Below are positions 10,616-21,979 of a stretch of DNA of 64,000 bases, in pieces. Location of the stretch: the NCBI GenBank assembly GCA_011799875.1, contig CM022303.1, forward strand, positions 276,220,904-276,284,903. Direction: 5' to 3'. The stretch's first letter is position 1; every line of letters starts with the position of its first letter. The translations under genes and the position numbers were made by a program. Under the pieces are notes generated by a model that worked only from the letters and a program-made list of their open reading frames with translations, searched no databases and had not been told where the DNA came from. This stretch comes from Thinopyrum elongatum. Lineage: Eukaryota > Streptophyta > Magnoliopsida > Poales > Poaceae.

Positions 10616-13477
10616 TTGCCCCCACGAGTCACCTCGCGGCCTTCATCCGAGCTAGTTGAGCTGAAGAAACAACTTGATGAGATTCTCAAGAAAGGGTACA
10701 TCCATCCTAGTTCCTCACCATGGGGATCGCCCGCCATATTTGTGGACAAGAAAGATGGTAGTCTTCGGATGTGTGTAGACTACCGCAAGCTCAATGATGT
10801 CACTATCAAGAATAAGTACCCGCTCCCCAGAATTGACGATTTGTTTGATCAACTAAATGGAGCCCATATATTCTCCAAGATTGATTTGCGGACCAGGTAC
10901 CATCAACTCAAGATCAAGAAGGAGGATATTCCTAAGACCGTATTCACCACCCGATACGGTCTATATGAGTATACAGGTATGTCTTTCGGTTTGACAAATG
11001 CCCCTGCCTTCTTCATGCATATGATGAACAAAGTGTTCATAGACTTCTTGGATAAGTTCGTGGTGGTCTTCATCGACGATATTCTCATATACTCTAAAGG
11101 AGAAGAAGAGCATAAACAACACCTCCGAGCAGTATTGCAAAGGCTCCGTGACCACCAATTATATGCAAAATTCAGCAAGTGTGAATTCTGGCTTAAGCAA
11201 GTAGGATCCTTGGGGCATATTCTCTCTGCTGAAGGAATAGCAGTGGATCCGAGTAAAGTCAAGCATGGGCTAAAATGGCCAGCACCCACGACTGTGACCG
11301 AGATCAGAAGTTTTCTGGGGCTTGCTAGTTATTACCGTCGATTCATTGAAGGCTTTTCCAAGATTGCTAAACCAATGACAGAACTGCTCAAGAAGGACCA
11401 AAAGTTCATATGGTCTAAAGATTGTGAGAAGAGCTTTAATGAATTGAAGACTTGCTTAACGTCAGCACCCGTGTTGACACTTCCAGACATTTATCAAAGC
11501 TTTGATGTGTACTGCGATGCATCTCGAAGAGGCCTAGGATGCGTGCTCATGCAAGACAGCAAGGTTGTAGCTTATGCATCCAGACAGCTATGACCACATG
11601 AAGAAAACTATCCTACTCATGACTTGGAGCTAGCAGCAGTTGTGCATGCCTTAAATATTTGGAGGCATTATCTCATCAGCAAGCGGTGCCAAATATTCAC
11701 CGACCACAAAAGTCTCAAATACATATTCACTCAACCCGATTTGAATCTCTGACAAATAAGATGGCTTGAGTTGGTCAAGGATTATGACCTCGGAATAAAT
11801 TATCATTCGGGGAAAGCTAATGTGGTTGCCGATGCTCTCAGTCGCAAACCAGCCGCATTAAACGCATTAATGGAATATTTGCCTCCTGAGCTACAAGAAG
11901 AGATGGCCCAGCTCAACTTGACCATTGTTAACGCCGACTGCACCAATATGTTGGAAGTCACTACCACTCTTGAGGAAGAGATTCGCAAGGCCCAGGCAGA
12001 GGATCCATTCCTGCAACACCATGTCACACGAATGCAAGACGGCAAGACCCAAGACTTCCTGATGGATGAGCGAGGTACTCTACGGTTTCGAGGACGAATC
12101 TATGTACCCAAAGTAGAAGATCTAAGGAAGAAGATATTAACAGAAGCACACGAATCCTCATACTCAATCCACCTAGGAGGTACCAAAATGTATGAAGACC
12201 TCAGGCAAATATTTTGGTGGGATGGAATCAAGAAGGATATTGCATATTTTGTCGCCTGCTGTGATATATGCAATAAGGTGAAGGCGGAACATCAAAAACC
12301 TGCTTGGCTACTTCAACCTTTACCCGTCCCACAATGGAAATGGGACGATGTCTGCATGGATTTCATCACCGGTCTTCCCCAAACTCCTCGTGGCAACAAT
12401 GCCGTATGGGTTGTGGTGGACATGTTGACCAAGGTGGCCCACTTCATTCCAATCTGGACCACATACCGGGCAGATCAATTAGCCCAACTCTATGTATCCA
12501 GAATCATCAGCTTGCATCGAGTGCCAAGAACCATCACTTCCGACCGAGGGTCTCTTTTGACCTCAGCATTCTGGTCACGTCTATACCAAGCTTTGGGGAC
12601 AACATTGAAGTACAGCATAACTTATCACCCTCAGACAGACGGACAGACGGAGCGAGTAAACCAGATACTTGAAGGTATGCTCCAAGCATGTGCCCTTGCT
12701 CAAGGACCCAAATGGGAAGACAGTCTACCTTACGTGGAATTTTCCTATAACAACAGCTATCAGACCAGCCTCAAGATGTCACCATATGAAGCCCTGTATG
12801 GTCGCAAGTGTCGTACTTTGTTAAACTGGTCCCAGACCAGAGATAGCTGCATTTTTGGGATGGACTTGATGATGGATGCTGAGAAGCAAGTCAGGGAAAT
12901 CCGAGACAGACTGCAAGTGGACAAGTCTCGACAAAAGAGCTACTATGACTCCAAGCACCGATAGATCAGTTTTGAACCTGGTAAATATGTCTACCTTCGA
13001 GTCACACCCATGAAAGGAGTTAAGAGATTTCAGACTTGGGGAAAGTTTGCGCCAAGATATATTGGCCCATTTCCTGTCATGTCCAAGGTTGGCACAGTGG
13101 CATATCAACTGGAACTTCCTCCTGAACTGTCAGAAATACACCACGTCTTCCATGTATCACAGTTGCGAATGTGTATCTCACCGCCCGAGAAACAGACTGA
13201 TATGGCAAAAATAGAGCTTGCTAAGGATCTGACCTATGAAGAGAAACCTTTCTGAATACTGGAAGAGATGGAAAGAGTCACCCGCAGCAAGTCAGTTAAG
13301 TTTTACAAGGTGAAGTGGGAACACCATACCAAGAGCGAAGCTACTTGGGAAAGAGAGGACTTTTTGACGACAGCATACCCTGAATTGTTTCCCGAGCAAA
13401 CGAATCTCAAGGATGAGATTCATCGTAAGGGCGGGAGGTTTGTGACACCCTGGTTTTTGCCCTTTTTCTTTTTCTGA
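10616..13477 (+). pseudogene. Chromovirus pol: RT, RNase H, integrase, chromodomain
   Basis: One frame is readable over the whole 2.86 kb, interrupted only by in-frame stops at 11591, 11750, 12962 and 13253. RT motifs include [41 protein letters not shown] and the catalytic FIDDILIYS. RNase H follows ([13 protein letters not shown], then [10 protein letters not shown]). Integrase shows an HHCC finger (CDIC near 12265) and the DDE residues in MDFITGLPQ, TSDRGSLLTS and HPQTDGQTERVN. The C-terminus has the chromodomain signature VKWEHHTKSEATWEREDF, which in the family directs integration to marked chromatin. All four stops fit C-to-T changes of Arg CGA or Gln CAG codons. The copy cannot make a full polyprotein and its N-terminal half is gone. 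Confidence 0.9.
13427..13438 (+). other. Polypurine tract of the Tekay relic
   Basis: aagggcgggagg immediately precedes the LTR start tgtgacaccc at 13441. Confidence 0.7.
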
Positions 13478-16400
13478 AATTTTATTGCAATTTGGTTTGA
13501 AACTGAGTTTTGAATTAGCTCATTTGGAGTTCACACTTGGGCATTGTTTTGATTTTAACCCAAGTGACTCCACTCACTCTCAAAAACATCTATTGCCCTC
13601 TGATCTCTCATAATATTGCCATGAGAATATTTTTTATATAAGGAAAATATTCATTTTCTCTCTGAAAATGAACTATTTTCACTTCTGCTCCAAAGCAACC
13701 CCTATTTCTCTTGCTCACAAAAATCTGAGAAAATTCCAAAATATTATTTGGACCATGCCTCATCTTCCTATGCATAAATATCTTATGGTAATGTGGATTA
13801 TTTTTGCTGTAGAAAATCATTTTCATTCTGGTTAGAAATGGTGCATTGTGAAACAAGTACATTTTTGAGAAACCTTCTTGAGCTGAAATTTTTATGGCTT
13901 AATAACCTTCCTAAGTAACCCTTAACCTCCAATTTTCATCTCCTAACTCTCTCTAGAACTCTCTCAAAGATCCTCACAAGTTTCTGTCCAAAAACTTGCC
14001 AAGAAGCTCAAGTCTATTCTTGTCGACCTGGCTTTGATACATCAGCATAGAGTGACTAAGCACTGCAAGGACAAGCCACTAGACACAATTTAACCCCTTA
14101 GGCGCACTGCCTTGTGCCAGTGCAGGCGGTGACCGCGTGTGGCCATGGGGCCAGGCGTGCGTTCGACGGGCTCTGCGCGCCGACAGCCTCTCTGTTCGGC
14201 CCGTGCGTTCGCCTCCGGCCACACCCGTGTGTCTTGGAGTTTCTCCTGCATCGACTCGTCGCCCATGACCACTCGTTGGAGCTCCCGGACGGTGGTGATA
14301 GCTCCTGCAGACGCGGCCACGGCGGGCAGAGCGCACAGTGCGCCCGTGTGCTCGAGCCGTCCCCCTCCCGCGTCCTGTTCTTAGCTTGTTGCCTCCTCTA
14401 TGTGCGCGTGAACCCCTCGACCTCTCCCATCCATCCTAAGCACCATTCATCGCTGCTCGCCGCTCGAGAGACTTCTCCGGCGACCTTGAACCCTCCTCGG
14501 CCGCTCCTATACATAGAACCCCTCCCGAGCTCATCTAGCCACACCACCCACCTCCGCTGACCACAAACAAGCTCGTAGAATACCGCGGCCCGGCCAGGCA
14601 GGCCTCTGTCCGCCGTTCCGCACCAGAGATCGCCGCCGATCCCCTCTCGGCATTCTACTTCCTCCGGCGCCCCTCGACTCCTTCCGATCCCTCCGCTGTG
14701 CTAGTGGTGTTCTCCTGGTCGTGCTGGTGCTGCTGGAACGCCCCTGCCTCGCCGAAATCCTCTTCTCCGATGAGCCCCCTCCGCCGACGCCTCTAGAGAC
14801 AACCACCACGATGTCGTCCGTCCACCTCCGACCGAGGTACTGGTACGTGTGTGTTCGCCATGAAGTGCCACGTCCATCCATCCACTCACCGGCGGCAGCC
14901 GTGGTCTCCTCGTCGGAGAACCACCGGCGACCAAGCCGCCGTCCTCTGTTTCTTTCTCTCTCTCCTCTATCCTTGCCAATGGGGACTGCGTGTCAGCCTC
15001 TTTGTTCGCCCGCCGAATCGGTATAAGTGGAGGTGTAATCCACAAATACGCCTTCGACGTCACCCCCTCTGGTTATTTTCAAAATTCATTTTAATTCAGA
15101 AATTTGACCAAACTTTGACCCACTCTAACTTTTATTCTATAAGTCCAAATGAGATGATTCTTTTTGCATTGGTTTTTTCTTGAACTCCTCTGTCAGCATC
15201 CAAAATATGAGATTTTTGCTTGCTGTAAATATTTTCTGGTGCATTTAAATGTTTTATGTGACATTTTCTTTTTGCTATTTTAATTATTCTCAGAAGGAAC
15301 TTGCTGCCTTGAGGAGAACCAGGAGGATTGTGACCCTCCTCTGCACTAAGGCAAGCCATCACAAATATTTGCAAGAGTGACATTTCAATAACTATGATTT
15401 TCACTTGAATATGAACCTATATATTGCATATAATTAATTAAATAACACCACTTGTGCTAGTTTCATTTCCATGCTATGCTTGTTATGTTTTTAGTAGTAT
15501 TTAAGTTGTTTGTTTAAGGTTATGCAGTAGAGTAACATGAGCATGAGCATGAGTAAGTTCATACCGGCATTATGTTAAAATGGTGCATAAGGATATTGTT
15601 GCATTTTCATGGCATACTATGGCTCAGAAATATTTCTTTGCAAGTTGAAAGTTGATAATAATCCAAATTGAACATGTTGTTGATCGAGTCATGGTGCCAC
15701 CGAATCGAGCTTCCCAGTGCAACCACATTTGCCTTTATGGGGAGGCCCTTTCTTGATCTGTTGTTATGCCTCTCGCCGGTGCCTCCAACTAGGGAAGGTT
15801 ATGCGCTTGCGCTACCCTGGCCCGGTAGGCAGGCATAGCCTTGTGTGCCCGTAGTGGATTTGGTACCATTGTCCCCGTTTGGGACCATTTTGTTTTGCCA
15901 TGACGATGGCCGTTGGGTGTCACGAGGTGACATCGGGGCCACCCAGGACTTAGCCCAAAGGGGAGTTGGTCAGAGTGGCCGGGAGAGTGTCATGGCAATA
16001 GATTGGTTCTATCGGAACACCGTTGGTCCACCCGAATGGGAGTTCGAGGCCATGGGTTCTGTGGTGTGGGTACATTGTACTAACCTCTACAGAGTGTGTT
16101 TAATCTATCGATAGCCGCGTCCTCGGTCACGGACACAGTTTGTAGTAGGTCACACCGTGGATCAACAGAAATATTGAACCTGCACACTAAAGTTATACTT
16201 GTGGCACTTGTTATGTTGGTGAAGTTGTTGAGACTGTCGAGATGGTTTCTTTTGTGATCCGGAGGTAATCACCGTGGTAAGATGATGTTTGTGGTTACGA
16301 GGTAACCAAGATGGTAAGCGGGTCGGAGAGACCCTGTTTGCAAGCACTGTCACTTCATGAGTAGCATGCTAAGTTCTTGCATTTAACCTGCTTAAATATC

Positions 16401-16759
16401 ATGTTGTTGTTTGCCATTGTTGCATTGTTTGTTGTGAGCTTGCGAGTACATTCAAAGTACTCACCTGGCGTGTCATGCTAGTTTCAGGAGAAGCCGTACC
16501 AGAGTTGGATTTGCATCATTGCATCGCAGTCTAGACCGTGTCCACATCAGTGTCCCTGTGAGATGGAATCCCCCTACGTCTTTGTTCCGCTGCCGCGTAG
16601 CTTTATCATCGTACTCGAGGCCCCTACCATTTTCATTAAATAATGTACATATGTGTAGCAGCACTGTGTGTGCCGCTTGGCCTCGCTATCTGATGTAATA
16701 TCGAACCTATGCTTCAATAAAGTGGTTGTCTATCTGTACCAAGTTGTTGTGTGTTGCCA
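13441..16759 (+). repeat. Tekay relic 3' LTR (about 3.3 kb)
   Basis: Begins tgtgacaccctgg after the polypurine tract. It has a GC-rich central part with a possible TATA (ctatacata near 14508) and an AT-rich tail. The end at 16759 is an estimate, set by where sequence homologous to element D resumes. Frames inside, such as 14114-14560, have no recognisable product. Confidence 0.7.
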
Positions 16760-16989
16760 GAAGACATGGTCCATGGGCTGGCAATGCAAGGTAAACCGGT
16801 TGCTCTGAGCCGGGGTGCCAAACGATCCACCCCTTCTCAGGGGCTCCGGACGCATAAGAAGCAATGGGAAGGCGGCATAAGGGAGTACAACATTACTCGA
16901 TACATCATAAAGGAGTTTCTTCGAAAATACTTTCACATCCCCGCGGGGTCATATCCAAAATCTTGACAGGTAAACAGGAAAAAGACAAC
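16760..16989 (-). other. 3' flank of element A antisense gene
   Basis: No gene. Read on the minus strand it aligns with the 3' flank of the same gene in element D (46317-46545), sharing stretches such as TTGTCTTTTTCCTGTTT, so it is the untranslated end of the antisense gene. Confidence 0.6.
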
Positions 16990-19900
16990 CTAGGGTGATG
17001 TGCTGTCGCCATCGCTGTTGTCGCCGTCGCTACTGTCGCCACCACCGCCGTCATACCGGTGCCCCTCGACCATAGGCTGGCCCTCGCCTTTAGCGGGGGT
17101 AAACTCCGCGATCAGGTCATCCACGTGATCCTCTACCCAGTCCCCCAAGGCGCCTTGAATCACCTCGGGCACGGGGGCTATCATGGCCTCGAAGTCGAAG
17201 TCGTGGTCGAAGCGAAGAAGGTGGCTGAAGACGCGTGAAGACGCTCGCGCGAGGAGGTCACGACTCTTCTCTTCGATGAGCTGACGAACCTTCTCTGCGC
17301 CTCCTTCAAGGCGCTCCACAATCCTGGTGAAGAAGCCGATGTAGCCGTCGTCGTCAGCAATGAGCGGACTGGAGACGCTCTCGTTGAAAATGCTGCTCAG
17401 GGCCCGGCGGGCCCTTCCCTCAAGGGTCTGGAACATCTGGGAGCTCGTGTGCTGCAGCCCCCGGGTGCGGTTCGCCTCGTCTGAGGCCTTCTCCACGAGC
17501 GAAGTGACATCCTGCACCTGCTTGTAGAGGAAAGACAACTCGGCCTCGGCCGCGGCTTGGGCATCCATCGCAGCTTTCTCGCGTCGCTCCACCGCGGCTA
17601 ACTTCTTCTTGAGGTCGTCAGCCTCACCTTTCAGATCATCGCGCCGCTTGCAGAAATGGGACTCCTGAAGCTTCAGCTTCTCGCGGTAGTCCTTGGTGAG
17701 GGCCCTGCATACCCCCGCTACCCTCTCGTCGACCTCTCCCTGGATCACTGCCTCTCGGGAGGTGAGGGAGTCCTCGGCGGCGGCCACTTGGCGTTCCATC
17801 ACCTCTAGCCGCTCACACTCCAGGCTTTGCTCCAGTGCCTCCAGTGCTAGTGTGTCTTCGAGTGTGCGGAGTCTCACTTCGCCCGTGGATGGGCTGCCCG
17901 ACGAGGCAGTGAGCGCGGCCTTGCACGCCTGGACCTGCCGCTCGAGGGCAGCATTGGAAGCTTGAAGCTCCTCCCCGCGCTTCTCTGGAGCCTCGCGCCG
18001 GCAGTCTGCGGCCCGGGCCTCCTCAAGGGCATGATCGTGGGCCTCCCTTGCAACGACGAGGGATTCCTCGGCTTCCGTGTGAGCGTGCTTGCGTTGCAGA
18101 CGACCGTAGTAGACGGCGACCTCAAGCCGACGCCATTCGCGTGCCAGGCGCAAGCGCTCCGCCTCAAGGTATGTGTCGACGTCATTAAGCTCTGCCCCGA
18201 GGCGCCCTAGCGCGCACATCGCGCCCTGAAGAAGGCCGTGACGGAGGGCACTACAGCCACAGTCGAGCTCCAGCGCCAGACCGGGGTTTTCCCCCGCCCC
18301 ATGGTCGGCAGGGAAGGCACGCGAAGGCCCGCCCGTCTCCGGCAGGGATCCGGGGGCCAAGGTTCCATCGTCCGGTCCTCCAGCTTGGGGCTGGGCCCCA
18401 TGGGAACTCACCCCCCTGCTCGAAGAAGGCGCTGACGCTCGAAGCATCCTGTCGCCAGGGAGAATCAGCGTGGGAGGCCTCGGCGCAGCCTTTGCAAGCC
18501 GGGGGGCCACGCCTGAAGAAGGATGCCAAAAACTCGGGCCCAAGGCCCCCCAAGGGTGGTCTTGGCCTGAGTATTGGTGTCTCCGTATGCACGGCCGTGC
18601 GGCTCGCGAGGCACGAGGTCGCGACAGGGCCGACGCCCTCGGGAGGCGGAGGTGGAGGCGCGCTCATTCCTTCGCCAGGAGGGGACCTGAGGAGGAAGAG
18701 TTCAGAGAGGCACACCACAAGGAAATCAAGGGAAGCTGGGCGCTTACTCGTCCGTGGTGATCCACTTCCTCTTCTTCAGGGCCCTCGGGGTGGGAGCTGC
18801 TATGGCCCCCGGGCTCTTTCCTCCTCTGGAGTGTGTGGGGACCGGAAGACAACACGATGGAGTTCGGCGTGCAGCTCCCCGTGGCTGGGGCGGCGGCTGT
18901 GCCTCCGGGCGAGGCGTCTCCTCCTCTGCTTGGTGGGGGAAAGTCGGACGCTTGAGGAACACATGACTCTAAGCGTCCCTCTGTGGTAGCTTGGGGGGCA
19001 CAGATCTCAGGACCCTCAGGTGCCGGGGCCACCGGGAGGGGGTTGTCACAAGGCCCCTAGTGGCCCTTAGGGAGCAGCCCCCACTCGTCGAAGTGCGGCA
19101 TCTTCTTGGCGAAGGCTTCCCCGTTTGGAGAGTTGTACAAGGGGAGCCCTCCCGAAGGAAGCATGGTGGGTTCTCCGCTGGTCAGCAGGCGGAGCACCCC
19201 GCGCAGTGCGCTAGAAGGAAAAGAAGGCACCTGAAGACTCATGATGTCGTCGGGGCCAGAGAAGGCCCACATGGGGTGGGAATGGCACTAGAGGGGAGCA
19301 ATTCGCCGCCGAACGAACTCCCTCACCACCATCGCCATCGTCACACCCGCCTTCTTCAGGTTGGCCAGCCTGGTCATAACCCGTGCGAGCCGCGGGTCAA
19401 CAAGCTTCAGGTGCTCCCAGCCGAAGCTCGGCTCTGCGGGGGCCGCCAGAGTTCGGAGCAGGGGGCTGTACACGGCGGTGTCGACGTACACCCATTGCCC
19501 CCGGAAGCCCTCCATGTTCGGATGAAGCTCGGCAGCAAGGGCCGAGCCCTCCGTCGCTTCCGCCGCTCGGAGCGACACGCACCCCGAGCGCTGCCCGTTG
19601 GTGACCAGTTGGAGGGAGAAGAAGTGGCGAAACAGAGCCACGGACGAAGAGATGCCCATGAAGCCTCACACAAGAATGCGAAGGCGGAGAGGAGGACAAC
19701 GGACCCGGGTCGAGATGCAATGCGTGGACCTAGTACTGCGTAAGCACGGTGTTGAAGAAGTCTGAAAACGACGGCAGCAAGCCGGAGAAGAGGGCGTGAA
19801 GATGAAGGGGGATGTTGGTGGCCTCCAGATCAGCTGAAGACCGGGAGGCGGGCCAGATCTTCGTCGCCATCCATTCGTTGGAGTCAGCGGCGATCGCAGG

Positions 19901-20017
19901 CCGGACCTTGGCCAGCCCATCGCGATTGAGCATGGTGGACCGGCCAAGCGCGGGCTCTGGCCCCGCCGGGGTCTCCGCCACCGTCGGGGCCTTGCCCCTC
20001 TTCCTCTTGCGAGCCAT
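16990..20017 (-). pseudogene. Antisense two-exon gene of element A (Transposase_28-like, coiled coil)
   Basis: The gene runs opposite to A's gag. Exon 1 (20017-18748) starts MARKRKRGKAPTVAE, a basic, nuclear-localisation-like stretch, and continues with the region typical of Pfam Transposase_28 ('putative gypsy type transposon'): SDFFNTVL, then after frame breaks FRHFFSLQL and VDPRLARVMTRLANLK. It ends in KKRKWITTDE. A 61-base GT-AG intron (18747-18687) splits that Glu codon after its second base. Exon 2 (18686-16990) is Pro-rich, then a long heptad-like coiled coil with many Glu, Arg and Ala, and ends in an Asp/Ser tail. Homologues sit at the same place in B, D and E. Function is unknown. 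Exon 1 has stops and frame shifts while the 3' part of exon 2 (18543-16990) is one 517-residue open frame. Confidence 0.75.
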
Positions 20018-20298
20018 GGCGATAAGACAGATCGAAGTAGGCGTGAGACCCGGTGAGGAAGGCGCAAGCTAGCAGAAGAGGGAAGGGGCAAAAGGCGAGT
20101 GCGCAGCGGGGCAATGATGGTTCCACGGCACGCGCCTGACTTTTTGTCAGCAAGGGCGGTTGCCGAGGCGGCATGGGGAAGTGGAGGTGCCCGCATCTTG
20201 TCAAGCGTCATGCATCAAGCCTGGCCCGCAGGCGATTGGGACCCGCGTCACTTCGCCCTCGCCCCTTGGCTTCGCCTCGAAGCCAGGCTGAGCGTACC
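20018..20298 (-). promoter_or_regulatory. Conserved upstream block of the antisense gene, element A
   Basis: On the minus strand between the polypurine tract and the ATG lies a GC-rich block shared with B, D, E and F. Landmarks are a CCCAATCGCCTGCGGGCC segment, CCTCCACTTCCCC, and GCTGACAAAAAG nearer the ATG. Conservation in elements with different antisense genes suggests promoter or 5' leader function. No clear TATA box is seen in this copy. Confidence 0.5.
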
Positions 20299-20315
20299 TT
20301 TGGCCCGGGGGCTAC
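20299..20315 (+). other. Polypurine tract, element A
   Basis: ttggcccgggggctac precedes the LTR start at 20316. The same CCCGGGGGCTAC block adjoins the 3' LTR in B, D, E and F. Confidence 0.65.
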
Positions 20316-20828
20316 TGTCGGCATTCTGGGATCGGGGGTAATCGAGGGTACCCAGATCTGCCTGCCCGCGGCCCATCGTGTGGGCCCATCAAAGGCCCTG
20401 TGCGGCCCAGCTACAACAACTCCAAGGCAAGACCTTCGCGAGGGCCCTAGCCCCATGTGGCGAACGACACCAAGACCTCCAGAGGAGCGGCCTCCCTAGG
20501 ATGCCTCCCAAGGGGTGGAGACTTCTATGCAGGTACCCAGCCTCACGAGGCTATCATGACGTGATCCATGACAACCAAGGCCTGGCGGGCGCTAGCGGGC
20601 GCAGAGGAGATAGTTTCTCATTTGGTGCTAACTGAGCAAGGACAGACGCGGGTTCCCAAGGAATCCCCCAAAGCTTTCCATTCCGATGCAACAAGACCAA
20701 GACCACGAGCTCGGCAGGACGGACGTCATTGCCGAGCCCACCTCTGCGTCACGACCAGAAGCTTTGCAGGCGAAGAGTACCTTTTGTCAGGATTAGATGT
20801 GCTACTTGTCCCCTTTCAAATTGGCCGT
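20316..20828 (+). repeat. Element A 3' LTR, first part
   Basis: Starts tgtcggcattctggg and follows the 5' LTR (9162 onward) to ggccgt, where element B is inserted. It continues at 40757. Confidence 0.9.
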
Positions 20829-21690
20829 TGACAGATTCACGGCTCCGCAGACCCAAAGAAGGTTCAAACTCTAGGGCGTGTGTGAAGAACTCAACCTATC
20901 CAACCAACCAACCCATCGCCATACAGCCTAGCTCGATGGATCAAGGAAGGAGACGGACAAGGCAGTTTACCAAGGTTCGGGCCACCTTGCGGTGTATGAC
21001 CCTACTCCTGCTTTGTGGTGGATTCGCCTCACGAGGGGCTGTGGATGAACTAGTACAAGGGATGAACAAGCTCGCGAGGTCTGCTCTCGTGTGGGTCGAA
21101 TCGATCCCTCTATGGTGGTGGCTAGCCTATACTTATAGAGGCCTCGGTCCTCTTCCTCCAAAATGAAGGTGGGAAGGGATCCCACAGTGGCCAATTTGAA
21201 AGGGGATAAGTAGTACATCTTATCCTGACGAAAGGTGGTCTTCGCCTGCAAAGCTTCTGGTCATGATGCCGCGGTGGGCTCGGCGATGACATCCATCCTG
21301 CCGTCCTGGCGGTCTTGGTCTCGTTGCACTGGAATGGAAACCTTTGCCTGATTCCTCGGGAACCCACGCCTGCGCTTGCCTCCTTAACACCAAAGAGGAA
21401 ACCTGCTCCTCTGCGCCTGCTGGCACCCGCCTGGCCTTGGTCGTCATGGCTTGCGTCACCGCAACCACGTGAGGTTGGATACCTGCATAGAAATCCCCAC
21501 TCCTCAGCAGGCAGCCTGGGGAGGCCGCTCCCTCAGGAGGTCTTAGCATTGTCTTCCTCGCGAGGCTTGGCCCCTCGCGAGGGTCTTGTCTTGTTGGTGT
21601 TGAAATTGGGCCGTACCAGGCCGTCGATGGAGCCACGCCGTGGGCTGCAGGCAGGCAAATCTGGGTACCTTGGTTCCCAGAACACCGACA
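20829..21690 (-). repeat. Element B 3' LTR (862 bp)
   Basis: On the plus strand it runs from tgacagattcacggctcc (mutated from the tgtcggattcagggctcc of other copies) to ccagaacaccgaca. Confidence 0.9.
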
Positions 21691-21979
21691 GTAGCCCCCG
21701 GGCCCAAGGCGCGCTCGGACTTGGCTGCGAGGCCAAGCCAAAGGGCAAGGGCAAAGCACCGCGGGCCCCAATTGCCTGCGGACCGAGCCAATGCGTGGCA
21801 CTTGATGTGACATGGGCGTCTCCACTTCCCCACGCTGGCTCGGAAACCGCATGACTTGACAACTACCTGGTGCATGCAGATCAGCCATCATTGCCTTCTC
21901 TCCGCATTGCTCAAGATCCCCTTTCTTCCTGCGAGAACACCTCCAGATCTAGCTGAGCTCTTCCTCCGAGATCCTGCGA
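21691..21979 (+). promoter_or_regulatory. Polypurine tract (minus) and antisense-gene upstream block, element B
   Basis: gtagcccccgggccca is the complement of the polypurine tract. Then comes the conserved block (ccccaattgcctgcggacc, tgggcgtctccacttcccc) followed by a C/T-rich leader to the ATG at 21980. Its part around 21852-21890 (gacttgacaactacctgg) resembles F more closely than E does. Confidence 0.5.

Larger units (their letters stand above)
10616..16759 (+). mobile_element. 5'-truncated Tekay-type chromovirus relic
   Basis: The segment begins inside the reverse transcriptase and continues through RNase H, integrase and chromodomain to a polypurine tract and a long 3' LTR. The 5' LTR, gag, protease and start of RT are missing, and A's gag is directly fused to it. 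Sequence homologous to the 3' part of elements A and D resumes by about 16760. The junction near 10600-10640 shows no terminal structure, so illegitimate recombination or a deletion spanning the 5' end of an inserted copy is likely. Confidence 0.85.

Noticed and set aside
14079..15063. Overlapping GC-rich frames in the Tekay LTR
   Set aside because: Located inside a non-coding LTR, present on both strands, no motif.
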